Shown: positions 47,260 through 57,111, counted from the stretch's first letter. The stretch: 64,000 bases of DNA from Brucella intermedia LMG 3301 (GCF_000182645.1 NZ_ACQA01000001.1:620001-684000), one strand, 5' to 3'. Notes: generated by a model not told the origin, from the letters alone. Translations and numbers: made by a program.

Positions 47260-47364
47260 AGGGGAATAGGGCAGTAAGGCAGTACGGCAATATGTTTGCT
47301 TGACTGAAACCTTCTGCCCTATTTCACTTACTGCCTTACTGCCTTACTGCCTTACTGCCTTAAA
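47260..47364. repeat. Head-to-head octamer arrays after the L,D-transpeptidase gene
   Basis: Two forward octamers (AGGGCAGT, AAGGCAGT; 47268-47283) plus a degenerate third face four exact ACTGCCTT units (47330-47361). This is the same unit as at 37797-37890, and the copy numbers differ, as expected for a variable tandem repeat. It ends one base before the stop of the HerA-like gene. Confidence 0.88.
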
Positions 47365-48876
47365 TTACCTCTTGAAGCTGCCGAGGATCCCGCGCACGAG
47401 CGCACGCCCGAGCGAATTGCCGACCGAGCGGACGACGGATTTCATGGCTGCTTCCGCCACCGTCTGGCGGCCGGAGCGGCGACCGGTGCCGAGCACCGTA
47501 CCGGCGAGCTCACCAAAGATGCCACTGCCGCCTTCTTCCTCTTCCTTGGTCTTTTGCTGGGCTGCCGCTGCATTCTGCGCCTTGCGGGCCAGCATTTCGA
47601 AAGCGGAATCGCGATCCACGGCCTGATCGTACTGTCCGGCGACCGGGCTCGCCGCGATGATCTTCGCACGTTCTTCCGGCGTCAGCGGCCCGATGCGTGA
47701 AGAGGGCGGGCGGATGAGCGTGCGCTGCACGATGGAAGGCACGCCTTTTTCCTGCAAGGTGGAAACCAGCGCTTCACCCGTGGCAAGATTGGTGATCGCC
47801 TGAAATGTGTTGAAATCCGGGTTCGGGCGGAACGTGTCTGCTGCGGTCTTCACGGCATTGGTCTCGCGCGGCGTATAGGCGCGAAGCGCGTGCTGCACGC
47901 GATTGCCAAGCTGCGCCAGGACGGTTTCCGGCACGTCGAGCGGGTTCTGCGTCACGAAATAGACGCCGACGCCCTTGGAACGGATCAGGCGCACGACCTG
48001 CTCCACGCGATCGATCAGCGCCTTGGGCGCTTCGTCGAACAGAAGGTGGGCTTCATCGAAGAAGAAGACCAGCCTCGGCTTGTCGGGATCGCCGATTTCG
48101 GGCAACTCCTCGAACAGTTCCGACATCAGCCAGAGCAGGAAGGTGGAATAAAGCCGCGGGCTCATCATCAGCTTGTCGGCGGCGAGCACGCTCACCACGC
48201 CGCGCCCGTCGGTGGTGGTGCGCATCAGGTCCGAAATCTTGAGCGCCGGTTCCCCGAAGAATTTCGAGCCGCCCTGCTGGTCGAGAACCAGAAGCGAACG
48301 CTGGATCGCGCCGACCGAGGTCTTGTTCACATTGCCGTACTTTCCGGAAAGCTCTGCCGAGCGCTCCGCCATCTCGGCAAGGATCGCCTGCAGGTCCTTG
48401 AGGTCCACAAGCAACAGGCCTTCTTCGTCCGCCAGACGGAAAGCGATGTTCAGCACGCCTTCCTGCGCGTCGGTCAGGTTCATCAGGCGAGACAGCAGCA
48501 GCGGTCCCATTTCGGAAATGGTTGCGCGGACAGGATGACCCTGTTCGCCGAAAATATCCCAGAAGATTACAGGGGCTGCGCGCATTTCATACGGGTCGAG
48601 CTTGATCTCCGCCGCACGCTTGAGGAGCCCGTCATTTTGAACGCCGACCGCGCCGATGCCGGAAAGGTCGCCCTTGATGTCGGCGCAGAAAACGGGCACG
48701 CCTGCCGCCGAAAAGCTTTCGGCCAGAACCTGCAGCGTGACCGTTTTGCCGGTGCCGGTAGCGCCGGTGACGAGGCCGTGACGGTTGCCGTATTTCAGCG
48801 CTAGATATTCCGGCTGCTGGTAAGAGTCGTCTGGCTTGCGGCTCGCGCCAAGAAAAATAGCGTCTTCGGCAGTCAT
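47365..48876 (-). CDS. HerA-like ATPase (DUF853 family)
   Basis: This 503-residue HerA/FtsK-like P-loop ATPase has Walker A GATGTGKT at residues 38-45 and the Walker B-like LVFFFDEAHLLFDE. The C-terminus is Ala/Gln/Glu rich and then basic. DUF853 proteins are widespread in Proteobacteria; a DNA-translocase role is presumed from the fold. No nuclease partner such as NurA is next to it. Confidence 0.85.
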   Translation of the reverse strand: MTAEDAIFLGASRKPDDSYQQPEYLALKYGNRHGLVTGATGTGKTVTLQVLAESFSAAGVPVFCADIKGDLSGIGAVGVQNDGLLKRAAEIKLDPYEMRAAPVIFWDIFGEQGHPVRATISEMGPLLLSRLMNLTDAQEGVLNIAFRLADEEGLLLVDLKDLQAILAEMAERSAELSGKYGNVNKTSVGAIQRSLLVLDQQGGSKFFGEPALKISDLMRTTTDGRGVVSVLAADKLMMSPRLYSTFLLWLMSELFEELPEIGDPDKPRLVFFFDEAHLLFDEAPKALIDRVEQVVRLIRSKGVGVYFVTQNPLDVPETVLAQLGNRVQHALRAYTPRETNAVKTAADTFRPNPDFNTFQAITNLATGEALVSTLQEKGVPSIVQRTLIRPPSSRIGPLTPEERAKIIAASPVAGQYDQAVDRDSAFEMLARKAQNAAAAQQKTKEEEEGGSGIFGELAGTVLGTGRRSGRQTVAEAAMKSVVRSVGNSLGRALVRGILGSFKR

Positions 48877-48908
48877 CAGGCGGCTTGCTCCCTCTGTTCA
48901 ACTCACTT

Positions 48909-49015
48909 TAGAGCATAATCCGATCGGAGTGAAACGAGGATCGATAAGATTATGCTTTCAATAAAAGAGTTTAGAGTTCGTTTCGATCTGATTCAATCAG
49001 ATCGAAACGAGCTCA
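48909..49015. repeat. Mosaic palindromic intergenic repeat, copy 3
   Basis: The copy begins TAGAGCATAATCC and carries two modules: AGCATAATC/GATTATGCT, and GTTTCGATCTGATT/AATCAGATCGAAAC around TC. It occupies the gap upstream of the HerA-like gene. Confidence 0.7.
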
Positions 49016-49091
49016 AGCATATAAACACCGCTTGTCGTCACGACAAGGAAAAGCCCTGAACGAACTGACGGGCGCAGCTTGCAATTGGACC

Positions 49092-50030
49092 TCAGCGGGC
49101 CGGATAGCCGTTCGGATGCGCCGGAATGGCTTTCAGATAGGCGGCAATGGCATTGCGATCCGCCTCGGCGAGATGGGCCATGTTCGCAACCACATCGGTC
49201 ATCGATCCGCCGAGCGAATCGAAATCCGGGGTGAAGCCGCTCTGCAGCGCATAGGCGATGTCTTTCTCGCTCCAGCCGCCAATGCCTGCTTCGCCCGGCG
49301 TGATGTTCGGCACAACGCCTCTTTTCCCGTCGCTGCCGGTCTCGGGCGATAATGCCCCTGCGAGCCACTGGCCCTTGTCCAGCCCTCCGATGACATTGCG
49401 CGGCGTGTGGCATTCACCACAATGGCCAAGGGCCTCGGTCAGATACTGGCCGCGCTTCACCTGATCGGAGGCATTTGCGATTTCCACCACGGGCTGGTCT
49501 GACAGGTAAAGCTGTTTCCAGAGGCCCAGCCCGCGCCGGATATTGAACGGGAAAGAAAGCCTGTGCGGCGCCGTTGCATTGTCGGACGGCGGCAGCGTTT
49601 TCATGAAGGCGAAGAGATCGGCCACGTCCTGCGGCTGCATTCTGGTATAGGATGTGTAGGGGAAGGACGGATAAAGATGTTCGTTCTGCTTGCCGACGCC
49701 TTTCAGCATCGCATTGGCGAAATCATGGATCGTCCAGGTGCCGATCCCCTGCTCGGACGGGGAGATATTGGGCGCGATGAACGTCCCGAAATCCGAAACC
49801 AGTTCGTGCCCGCCCGCCAGAACCTTGCGCGCATCGCCGGTTGCACCGGGGGCCGCGTGGCAGGAGGCGCAGCCGCCCGCCCAGAAAACCTGTTCGCCCT
49901 TGACCGGATCGCCCGGTTCCATCGCATCCAGAACGGTTTGGCTCACCTTCTGCGGCGTGGTCAGAATCCAGAAAGCTGCGGCTCCAAGGACGACCACGGC
50001 GCCTGCGACATATGCCAGTTTTCGGACCAT
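49092..50030 (-). CDS. Membrane-anchored dihaem cytochrome c
   Basis: The protein has about 312 residues, an N-terminal membrane anchor (LAYVAGAVVVLGAAAFWIL) and two haem sites, CASCH (54-58) and CGECH in the second half. The layout resembles cytochrome subunits of periplasmic alcohol/aldehyde or gluconate-type dehydrogenases. No dehydrogenase subunit is adjacent. It may pass electrons to or from the cytochrome c'-like protein encoded upstream. ATG 50030 directly precedes the anchor. Confidence 0.82.
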   Translation of the reverse strand: MVRKLAYVAGAVVVLGAAAFWILTTPQKVSQTVLDAMEPGDPVKGEQVFWAGGCASCHAAPGATGDARKVLAGGHELVSDFGTFIAPNISPSEQGIGTWTIHDFANAMLKGVGKQNEHLYPSFPYTSYTRMQPQDVADLFAFMKTLPPSDNATAPHRLSFPFNIRRGLGLWKQLYLSDQPVVEIANASDQVKRGQYLTEALGHCGECHTPRNVIGGLDKGQWLAGALSPETGSDGKRGVVPNITPGEAGIGGWSEKDIAYALQSGFTPDFDSLGGSMTDVVANMAHLAEADRNAIAAYLKAIPAHPNGYPAR

Positions 50031-50199
50031 TTCATCCGTTCCCGTCTGGCGGTTCCGACGATTGCGGACCGCTCTTATGGCTGTCATTCAGCACGCCAGC
50101 CTCAATGCGCGAAGGCGCCGGAGCAGCACCGCGCTCTGCTGGAAATGCTTTTGCGCACCGAATGTTTCCGTCCGGTGCGCGCGGTGTCAACCGTGAAGA

Positions 50200-50640
50200 T
50201 CAGTTCTTCTTGACGCGATAGACCTGATGGCAGGAACCGCAATTGGCTGCAACCTGCTGGAAGGCGGACTTCAGCGCATCCAGATCCTGCGGCTTGGCAG
50301 CCAATGCAGCCGCGGCGTCGGTGCGGAATTTTTCAACGTGCTTGACGAAATCGTCCTTGTTTTCCCAGATTTTTGGTGAGGCTTCCGTGTCGCCCTGATC
50401 CGAACCCGCAGGGAAAAGCGTGTCCACGTCCATTTTCTTGGCGTCGGCGTCGATCTTTTCCAGCGCGGCAAGTGCGGCGGCGGCGTCGAAAGGCTTCTCG
50501 CCCTTGACCATGGGAGCAATCGAGCCGACAGAACGGCCAAGGTCCTTCATGATTGCCTGACGATCGGCTGTGACGTCAGCCTGAGCTACACCGGCGACCA
50601 ATACAGCAGCAGAACTGACAGTCAGGAAAAACAAACGCAT
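50200..50640 (-). CDS. Cytochrome c'/c556-type protein
   Basis: This 146-residue periplasmic four-helix cytochrome has signal peptide MRLFFLTVSSAAVLVAGVAQA with AQA cleavage, and its single haem site NCGSCHQVYR sits at the extreme C-terminus as in cytochromes c' and c556. ATG 50640 is the correct start; the upstream extension is non-homologous. It is probably cotranscribed with the dihaem cytochrome downstream. Confidence 0.9.
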   Translation of the reverse strand: MRLFFLTVSSAAVLVAGVAQADVTADRQAIMKDLGRSVGSIAPMVKGEKPFDAAAALAALEKIDADAKKMDVDTLFPAGSDQGDTEASPKIWENKDDFVKHVEKFRTDAAAALAAKPQDLDALKSAFQQVAANCGSCHQVYRVKKN

Positions 50641-50890
50641 GCGATCCTCCGCGTTTAAAAATTGAACAGATTTCGTCCCTTGGTTCAAATATCCGATACA
50701 ATCCGGGACATTGCAATCATCGCACCGGTTAAATCGCCAATGCGGCAAGTATCATCCAGAATTTAGTGGGATTATTACATGGGCTTCACGTTATCGTGAA
50801 AAACATGACTTAATTACTATTGTTTTGTATTGGCGTGTGGAGATTGTGGGACCTGCGGCGAAGGATGGTTCTGCCGGGAGTAATGATGCA

Positions 50891-50913
50891 AAAAGGCCCC
50901 GGAAACCGGGGCC
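50891..50913 (-). terminator. Intrinsic terminator of the DUF2267-like gene
   Basis: On the minus strand GGCCCCGG-ttt-CCGGGGCC is followed by TTTTTG, 24 bases after the stop of the small gene at 50937. No gene lies between this and the cytochrome gene start at 50640. Confidence 0.85.
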
Positions 50914-50936
50914 TTTATCGAAAAATGCAAGGTTGG

Positions 50937-51299
50937 TCAGACGAACTGGCCGAGGCCCGGGATCGCGCCGATAACGGCATCGACGGGTTCGTCGCCGGCC
51001 TTTTCCTTGGCAAAGCGGATGGTCTCCTTGGCGACGCCGGAAATCTCGCCCATGCCGAGGCCAGCGCCCATGAGCTGCGAGCCCAGACCCATCACGCCGC
51101 CCATCAGACCGGACAGGAAGCCGCCGCCCTTGACCTGCGAAATCGCTTCTTCAGCGCCCGGAAATGCTGCGAGAAGCTTCTGGACTTCTGCCTCCGGACC
51201 TTCCTTCTGCAGGAAGGCGAGGATCATGCCGACTGCCTTTTCTGCCGTTGCCGCATCGATGCCAACTTTGGAGGTGATGCGTGCGATCAGTTCTTCCAT
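50937..51299 (-). CDS. Small DUF2267-like protein
   Basis: This 120-residue protein has an N-terminal helical part (MEELIARITSKVGIDAATAE, AVGMILAFLQKEGPEAEVQK), a Gly/Met-rich central segment (GFLSGLMGGVMGLGSQLMG) and a C-terminal helical part. The overall layout resembles DUF2267-type proteins. Function is unknown. AGGAGAGTTTCC-like sequence (GGGAGAGTTTCC on the minus strand) precedes the ATG. Confidence 0.65.
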   Translation of the reverse strand: MEELIARITSKVGIDAATAEKAVGMILAFLQKEGPEAEVQKLLAAFPGAEEAISQVKGGGFLSGLMGGVMGLGSQLMGAGLGMGEISGVAKETIRFAKEKAGDEPVDAVIGAIPGLGQFV

Positions 51300-51379
51300 G
51301 GAAACTCTCCCAAAAATCTTACGTTTACGTAATATGCATTCTCGGTTTCGCTTTGCAAGCCGGCGGGAGCGAAAATATT

Positions 51380-51424
51380 AGAACATGGTTCCGAAAAAGT
51401 GGGAGCGGCTTCGGACATGATCAT
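51380..51424. repeat. Half copy of the mosaic intergenic repeat
   Basis: AACATGGTTCCGAAAAAGTG with a matching GCGGCTTCGGACATGATC arm resembles the first module of the longer repeats at 45449 and 60905. It lies upstream of the small DUF2267-like gene. Confidence 0.45.
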
Positions 51425-51440
51425 ATTCAGACAAAACCTG

Positions 51441-51479
51441 GGAGCGGGACGGCGGGACAACTTACAAACATCCCGCTCC
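51441..51479 (-). terminator. Possible terminator hairpin after the acyl-CoA synthetase gene
   Basis: A perfect 9-bp stem GGAGCGGGA/TCCCGCTCC with a 21-base loop is followed on the minus strand by AGGTTTTG. The position, 33 bases beyond the stop at 51512, fits termination, but the loop is long and the T run short. Confidence 0.35.
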
Positions 51480-51511
51480 TGGAGAATATGACTCCGGACA
51501 CGACGGCATAA

Positions 51512-53212
51512 TTACGCCGTTCTAATTTCCTGCAGTTCCAGTTCTTCTATCATGGCCTGTCGCATGACGAATTTCTGGATTTTGCCGGTCACGGTCATCG
51601 GAAACTGATCCACGAAGCGGATATGCGCCGGAACCTTGTAATGCGCGATCCGCTGCCGGCAATATTCGCTGAGGTCCTCTTCGGACAGTTGTGCGTCCTT
51701 GTGCAGCTTGACCCAGGCGCAGATGATTTCGCCGAACTTCCGGTCCGGAATGCCGAATATCTGGACGTCGCTGATCGCCGGATGGGCAAACAGGAACTCT
51801 TCGATCTCACGCGGGTAGATATTCTCGCCGCCGCGAATGATGAGGTCCTTTATGCGCCCAACGATGTTGCAATAACCTTCCTCGTCTATGGTCGCGAGGT
51901 CTCCCGTGTGCATCCAGCCCGCATCGTCAATGGCGCCGGCTGAACTTTCCGCGTCGTTCCAGTAGCCGCGCATGACACTGTAGCCGCGCGTCAGCAATTC
52001 GCCCTTTTCGCCGCGCGGCACGACCTTGCCATCCGCATCCACGATCTTCACCTCCAGATGCGGGTGAATGCGCCCGACCGTGGAAACGCGCCGCTCCAGC
52101 GGATCGGACGTCGAACTCTGGAAACTGACCGGGCTCGTCTCGGTCATGCCGTAGGCGATGGTGATTTCGCCTTGATGCATCTCGCTCACGACACGCCGCA
52201 TGACTTCGATGGGGCAGGGCGACCCGGCCATGATGCCGGTGCGCAGGCTCGAAAGGTCGAAGCGGCTGAAGTCCGGATGATCCAGCATCGCGATGAACAT
52301 GGTCGGCACGCCATGCAGGCCGGTGCATTGCTCCTCCTCGACGGTCTGCAGCGTCAGGAAAGGGTCGAAACTGTCATTCGGGATTACCATGCAGGAGCCG
52401 TGAGTGACGCAGGCAAGATTGCCGAGCACCATGCCGAAGCAATGGTAGAACGGCACCGGGATGCAGAGCCGGTCCTGTTCGGAAAGTTGCATCGCCTCCC
52501 CAACGAAAAAGCCGTTGTTGAGGATATTGTGATGCGAGAGCGTCGCGCCCTTCGGGCTGCCGGTCGTGCCGCTGGTGAACTGGATATTGATGGGATCGTC
52601 GAATTGCAGTTCGTCCGCAAGCTGCGCCAGTTCCTGCCTGGTGACTTCATCGCCGGATTGGGCCACATCGTCGAAATTCAACATGCCCGGCGTCTGTTCC
52701 GTACCAAGCCGGATCACGCAGCGCAGCGAGGGAAGCCGCCCGGACATCAGATGCCCCGGCCGGGCCTCATCGAGTTGGGGCACGATGCTGCGCAGGATAT
52801 CGATATAGTTGCTGCTCTTTAGCGACGGCGCGAGGATGAGCGCCGCGCATTCGACTTTCCCCAGCACATATTCCAGTTCATGCGCCCGGTAGGCGGGGTT
52901 GATGTTGACGAGGATCAGGCCCGCCTTGGCGCTCGCGAACTGGGTGAGAATCCATTCGAGATTGTTCGGCGACCAGATGCCGAGACGCTCGCCGGGGCGC
53001 AGCCCTATGGCGAGGAAGCCTTCGGCAAGCTCATCGGTCCGCTGCCTGAGTTCGGAATAGGTCAGCCGGATATTCTGGTGGCGGATGACGACTGCGGGAC
53101 GTTCAGGATATTTTTCCGCGATTTGGTCCAGATGCCGGCCGATCGTATTGCCGATGAGAAGCTTGTCGCTCGCGCCATGCACATAACTGGGAACAGAGCT
53201 GGCCTGCTGCAT
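51512..53212 (-). CDS. AMP-dependent acyl-CoA synthetase/ligase
   Basis: This adenylate-forming ligase (566 residues) activates a carboxylic acid to its CoA thioester. The AMP-binding signature [50 protein letters not shown] and the C-terminal [12 protein letters not shown] lysine are all present. The closest feel is medium/long-chain fatty acyl-CoA ligases. ATG 53212 has GGGAGG seven bases upstream; TTG 53227 would overlap that site. Confidence 0.88.
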   Translation of the reverse strand: MQQASSVPSYVHGASDKLLIGNTIGRHLDQIAEKYPERPAVVIRHQNIRLTYSELRQRTDELAEGFLAIGLRPGERLGIWSPNNLEWILTQFASAKAGLILVNINPAYRAHELEYVLGKVECAALILAPSLKSSNYIDILRSIVPQLDEARPGHLMSGRLPSLRCVIRLGTEQTPGMLNFDDVAQSGDEVTRQELAQLADELQFDDPINIQFTSGTTGSPKGATLSHHNILNNGFFVGEAMQLSEQDRLCIPVPFYHCFGMVLGNLACVTHGSCMVIPNDSFDPFLTLQTVEEEQCTGLHGVPTMFIAMLDHPDFSRFDLSSLRTGIMAGSPCPIEVMRRVVSEMHQGEITIAYGMTETSPVSFQSSTSDPLERRVSTVGRIHPHLEVKIVDADGKVVPRGEKGELLTRGYSVMRGYWNDAESSAGAIDDAGWMHTGDLATIDEEGYCNIVGRIKDLIIRGGENIYPREIEEFLFAHPAISDVQIFGIPDRKFGEIICAWVKLHKDAQLSEEDLSEYCRQRIAHYKVPAHIRFVDQFPMTVTGKIQKFVMRQAMIEELELQEIRTA

Positions 53213-53318
53213 TTCCGATCCTCCCAAACCGAAGATGACGCCCGAAGGCGATGCATCAAGTGGTGAGAGGATGCCATCCGCAGCGCTTCATGAAAACCGC
53301 AGATTTTTAAGGCCGGGT

Positions 53319-53657
53319 TCAGCGTTTCATGCAGCGCACCAGCGTGGCGGCTCCGGCATTGGTGTATTTGCTCTGCATCGTATAGAGCCAGCCCTTGCAT
53401 TCGGACATGCTGCTGAAGCAGCGGATACGGTCGATCGGAACCAGCCCGTCGCCGCCGGTGATGAAGGGTGAATCGTCCACGCCGCTGAACTGGCCGACGA
53501 TGATGCCGCTGCCTCTTCTCGGCACGCTGCAGCGCTGGCCGGCAAATTCACCGACATCCTTGCGCACCTGAGCCTCAGCCGACATGGGCAGCGCAACAAG
53601 GCCGGAAACCGCAAGCGATGCGGAAGTGAGGCAGACAGCAATGACCTGACGCAGCAT
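53319..53657 (-). CDS. Small secreted Cys-containing protein of unknown function
   Basis: This protein of 112 residues has signal peptide MLRQVIAVCLTSASLAVSGL...AEA and probable cleavage at AEAQ. The mature part has five Cys (RCS, RCF, ECK and RCM contexts among them) that could form disulphides. No family is recognised. AAGGAGAG lies before ATG 53657, which decides the start over 53726. Confidence 0.65.
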   Translation of the reverse strand: MLRQVIAVCLTSASLAVSGLVALPMSAEAQVRKDVGEFAGQRCSVPRRGSGIIVGQFSGVDDSPFITGGDGLVPIDRIRCFSSMSECKGWLYTMQSKYTNAGAATLVRCMKR

Positions 53658-53719
53658 CGAACTCTCCTTCAAAAGAATAGTTACAGAACAATAGTATAAG
53701 GGAAATGGCGCGTTCTTCC

Positions 53720-53766
53720 AGAGCATGCCTCCCGAAAGCGGGACCGGTCGGGAAAAGGCATGCGTA
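53720..53766. repeat. Half copy of the mosaic intergenic repeat
   Basis: AGAGCATGCCTCCCGAAAGC and its partner GGGAAAAGGCATGCG form a single palindromic module like those in the longer copies. It lies between the secreted protein gene and ptrB. Confidence 0.55.
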
Positions 53767-53847
53767 AGAGGAAGGCATCGCGCCCTTGAAAACTGGACGC
53801 GATGCTATCTGGCGGGAGCCGGAACAGGGCGGCTCTGGATGAGGCTC

Positions 53848-55953
53848 CTAGAGCGTGCCGCCCGCCTTGCCTGTCACCTTGAGCGCGAAAGCGTAAGTGT
53901 AGGCGACTTCTTCCAGCCGCGAGAACCGACCCGAGGCCCCGGCATGGCCTGCATCCATGTTGATGCGGAACAGGACAGGGTGGTCATCGGTCTTCAGTTC
54001 ACGCAGCCGGGCGACCCATTTGGCGGGTTCCCAATAAGTCACGCGCGGATCGGTAAGCCCCGCCACCGCCAGAATGGCGGGATAGCCCTGACGGCTGACA
54101 TTATCGTAGGGCGAATAGCCGGCAATGATCCGGTAATCCGTTTCCGATGTGATCGGGTTGCCCCATTCCGGCCATTCCGGCGGGGTGAGTGGCAATGTGT
54201 CGTCCAGCATCGTGTTGAGCACGTCGACGAAGGGCACTTCGGCGATGATGCCGCCGAAGGCGTCGGGCGCCATATTGACAATCGCGCCCATCAGCATGCC
54301 GCCCGCCGAACCGCCATGGGCGACGATGCGGTCATGGCTGGTAAAACCTTCGGCAACAAGGTGCCGTGAGGCGGCGATGAAATCGGTGAAGGTGTTCACC
54401 TTTTTGTCGCGCTTGCCGTTTTCATACCAGGCAAAACCCTTGTCCTTGCCGCCGCGGATATGGGCGATGGCATAGACGAAGCCGCGATCCACGAGCGACA
54501 GCCGCGAGGTGCTGAAGCTGGCCGGAATGGTGATGCCATAGGAACCATAGCCATAGAGCAGGCAGGGCGCGGAGCCGTCGAGCCGGGTGTCCTTGTGATA
54601 GAGCAGGGAGACCGGCACCAGTTCGCCATCCGATGCCCTGGCGAACACGCGGCGCGTGACGTAGTCCTGCGCATTGTGGCCGGACGGAACTTCCTGCGTC
54701 TTCAACAGCTTGCGCTCGCGCGTCCGCATATTGTAGTCGAAAAGCTGTTCCGGCGTCGTCATGGACGAATAGGAGAAGCGGATTAAATCCGTATCATATT
54801 CGGCGCTGCCATGAAGGCCGAGCGAATAGGCTTCCTCGTCAAAGGCAATGGCATGTTCCTCGCCGGTTTCGCGGTCGCGGATCACGATGCGCGGCAGGCC
54901 GTTATCGCGTTCCATCCAGACAAGGTGATGCTTGTAGGCCGAATGCGACAGGATCAGCCGTCCCGGCTTTTCCGCCACCACCTCGACCCAGTTTTCCGGC
55001 TGCGGGGCGCTGGCGGGCGCCTGGCAGATCTTGAAATCCTTGGCGCCGTCGGCATTGGTCAGGATGTAGAACACATCGCCGCCCGGCGCGATGTCGTATT
55101 CCGTGCCGGTCTTGCGCTTCATGACGAGCTGCGGCTTGGCCGCCGGGTCGCTGGCGGGAAGGAGCCAGCATTCCGATGTTTCATGGTCATGAATATCGAT
55201 GAAGATATAGTCGTCCAGCGCCGAACCGCCGACCCCGAGGAAAAAGCCGGGGTCTTTCTCCTCATAGATCAGCCGGTCATCCGACTGCGCCGTGCCGATC
55301 CTATGATAGAAGACCTTGGATGGCCGATGGTTTTCATCAAGGCGCGTATAGAAGAAGCCCTCGCTTTGTGCATCCCACGCGCCGCCGCCATTCGTGTCGG
55401 TGACGATGTCCTCAAGGTCCTTCATCGAAGACAGGTCGCGGACCTTGAGCTTGTAGAATTCCGATCCCTTGTCGTCATAGCCCCAGATCAAAAGCTTGTG
55501 ATCCGGCGCGTGATCGGCGGAAGCGAGGCGGAAATATGCCTTGTCCTTGCCCTCCACGTCACCGTCGAGAAGGATGGTCTCAGCGCCGCCATCGCGCGGC
55601 GTGCGGATGAAATAGGGCTGTTCACCGCCGGTGCGATAGGACACGCCATAGGCATAGGGACCATCCTTGGAAGGAACGGACGAGTCGTCTTCCTTGATGC
55701 GCGCGCGCATTTCGGCAAACAGGCTTTTCTGCAGCGCTTCCGTGTCCTTCATCAGCGCTGCCTGATAAGCGTTTTCCGCCTCCAGATGCGCGCGGATTTC
55801 GGAGGAGAGAACCGAGGGGTCCTTGAATACATCCTGCCAGTTATCTGCGCGCAGCCAGGCATAATCGTCGGTGCGGGTGATCCCGTGACGGGTGTCATTA
55901 ACCGGATGTTTGGTTGCGTGCGGCGGTTGAATTTGCAAGAAGCTCTGAGACAT
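53848..55953 (-). CDS. ptrB: Oligopeptidase B (S9A serine protease)
   Basis: This 701-residue cytoplasmic prolyl-oligopeptidase-family enzyme cleaves short peptides after basic residues. An N-terminal beta-propeller (HGITRTDDYAWLRADNWQD) precedes the alpha/beta-hydrolase domain with RGGKDKGFAWYENGK, catalytic-Ser motif AHGGSAGGMLMG and catalytic-His motif MDAGHAGASGRFS. ATG 55953 (MSQSFLQ) is preferred to 55965. It forms a single-gene unit. Confidence 0.92.
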   Translation of the reverse strand: MSQSFLQIQPPHATKHPVNDTRHGITRTDDYAWLRADNWQDVFKDPSVLSSEIRAHLEAENAYQAALMKDTEALQKSLFAEMRARIKEDDSSVPSKDGPYAYGVSYRTGGEQPYFIRTPRDGGAETILLDGDVEGKDKAYFRLASADHAPDHKLLIWGYDDKGSEFYKLKVRDLSSMKDLEDIVTDTNGGGAWDAQSEGFFYTRLDENHRPSKVFYHRIGTAQSDDRLIYEEKDPGFFLGVGGSALDDYIFIDIHDHETSECWLLPASDPAAKPQLVMKRKTGTEYDIAPGGDVFYILTNADGAKDFKICQAPASAPQPENWVEVVAEKPGRLILSHSAYKHHLVWMERDNGLPRIVIRDRETGEEHAIAFDEEAYSLGLHGSAEYDTDLIRFSYSSMTTPEQLFDYNMRTRERKLLKTQEVPSGHNAQDYVTRRVFARASDGELVPVSLLYHKDTRLDGSAPCLLYGYGSYGITIPASFSTSRLSLVDRGFVYAIAHIRGGKDKGFAWYENGKRDKKVNTFTDFIAASRHLVAEGFTSHDRIVAHGGSAGGMLMGAIVNMAPDAFGGIIAEVPFVDVLNTMLDDTLPLTPPEWPEWGNPITSETDYRIIAGYSPYDNVSRQGYPAILAVAGLTDPRVTYWEPAKWVARLRELKTDDHPVLFRINMDAGHAGASGRFSRLEEVAYTYAFALKVTGKAGGTL

Positions 55954-56682
55954 CCACAATTCCAATGAATACTGTTTCGATTTGCTGCAAGGCAGGTAAG
56001 TAGTGCCTTCTAGTGGATTGATTTTGAGGATGAATCCCGGCTGACATAGATGCTGTTTCGAACGTCAAATTCGAAAAATCCACCAGATACATATACTTCC
56101 TGACGGTCTTTTGAATACCAACATTTGCTCAGCGCTTGAACCAGGGGAGGCAAATGTTGGAATCAGACCAAGAGCGGGTGACGGTGATATTTATATAGTC
56201 GGCTGAAAAGGCGAAAGCGAGTTCAATCCGTGGAAATATATTTGAACAATGCCATTTTGAGGCCCGATTCTGCGCCCAAAAGCTACGTTACGGAAGGCAG
56301 TTAGTCTTGAGTCGCGTACAAGAAAACTTGAGGGAGAAAACTATTGCTAACGATAGCTCGGCAAATTAAAGGAAGCAACGCAGTGAACTGCGGCTCCACC
56401 CATATCCTGTAATAAATGACAGGGGCGGCAACGCCAACACATTGTGATTCAAAGTTTCCATATGTTGGCGCGGTTGCGATCCGAATTTTTGTATTTGACG
56501 ATTCAAGAAGAAAGACTTGGTATTAATGTAATGTGGTTTGACAATTCTATTGCAAATGACATTATCAACTGATATTCGCAGTCGGGAATGGATGGGGCAG
56601 AGTTGGAATACGTAACGGCGATGGCAGGCGGGGATCTCCAGTCGTCGATTGCGCAACAATAAGAAGTAAAAAAGGAAATCTG
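55954..56682. other. Long intergenic region upstream of mucR
   Basis: About 730 bases, AT-richer than the flanking genes, contain no gene I can support; short frames on both strands lack ribosome sites. The mucR-proximal half has many TA steps and T/A tracts, the sort of DNA bound by MucR/Ros proteins, so autoregulation is plausible. One sigma-70-like promoter is listed separately. Confidence 0.5.
56538..56565 (+). promoter_or_regulatory. Candidate mucR promoter
   Basis: A perfect TTGACA (56538-56543) is followed after 16 bases by CATTAT (56560-56565), which matches four of six bases of a -10 box. It lies about 110 bases before the mucR start, leaving a long leader. Confidence 0.35.
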
Positions 56683-57111
56683 ATGGAAAATCTGGACACG
56701 CACGACGAGAGCGCAGAACTGCTTCTGAGCCTTACTGCAGATGTTGTAGCTGCATATGTCGGCAATAATTCGATTCGCGCTGGCGAGTTGCCGCTGCTGA
56801 TCGCCGAAGTACATGCCGCGTTCAAGCGTCACGTCGAACGCGAAGAAGCGCCTGTCGTCGTTGAGAAGCCGAAGCCTGCCGTCAACCCGAAGAAGTCGGT
56901 TCATGACGACTACATCATCTGCCTCGAAGACGGCAAGAAGTTCAAGTCGCTGAAGCGTCACCTCATGACCCATTACAACATGACGCCGGAACAGTACCGC
57001 GAAAAGTGGGATCTCGACCCGAACTATCCGATGGTCGCCCCCAACTACGCTGCTGCCCGTTCGCGTCTTGCGAAGAAGATGGGCCTCGGCCGCAAGCCGA
57101 AGGAAGCTTGA
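56683..57111 (+). CDS. mucR: MucR/Ros-family zinc-finger transcriptional regulator
   Basis: This 142-residue global regulator controls envelope polysaccharide and virulence genes in Brucella and exopolysaccharide in rhizobia. N-terminal LTADVVAAYVGNNSIRAGEL is the oligomerisation part. The zinc-finger segment reads CLEDGKKFKSLKRHLMTHYN, i.e. Cys-X2-Asp with two His rather than Cys-X2-Cys, followed by the conserved MTPEQYREKWDLDPNYPMVA. ATG 56683 has AAAGGAAATCTG upstream. A strong hairpin follows the gene. Confidence 0.96.
   Translation: MENLDTHDESAELLLSLTADVVAAYVGNNSIRAGELPLLIAEVHAAFKRHVEREEAPVVVEKPKPAVNPKKSVHDDYIICLEDGKKFKSLKRHLMTHYNMTPEQYREKWDLDPNYPMVAPNYAAARSRLAKKMGLGRKPKEA

Noticed and set aside
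37797..47364. Octamer repeats as a CRISPR array
   Set aside because: Units are 8 bp and contiguous with no spacers, and no cas gene is present.
54811..55968. A 385-codon plus-strand frame opposite ptrB
   Set aside because: Shadow of the oligopeptidase B gene; no start signal and no motif.
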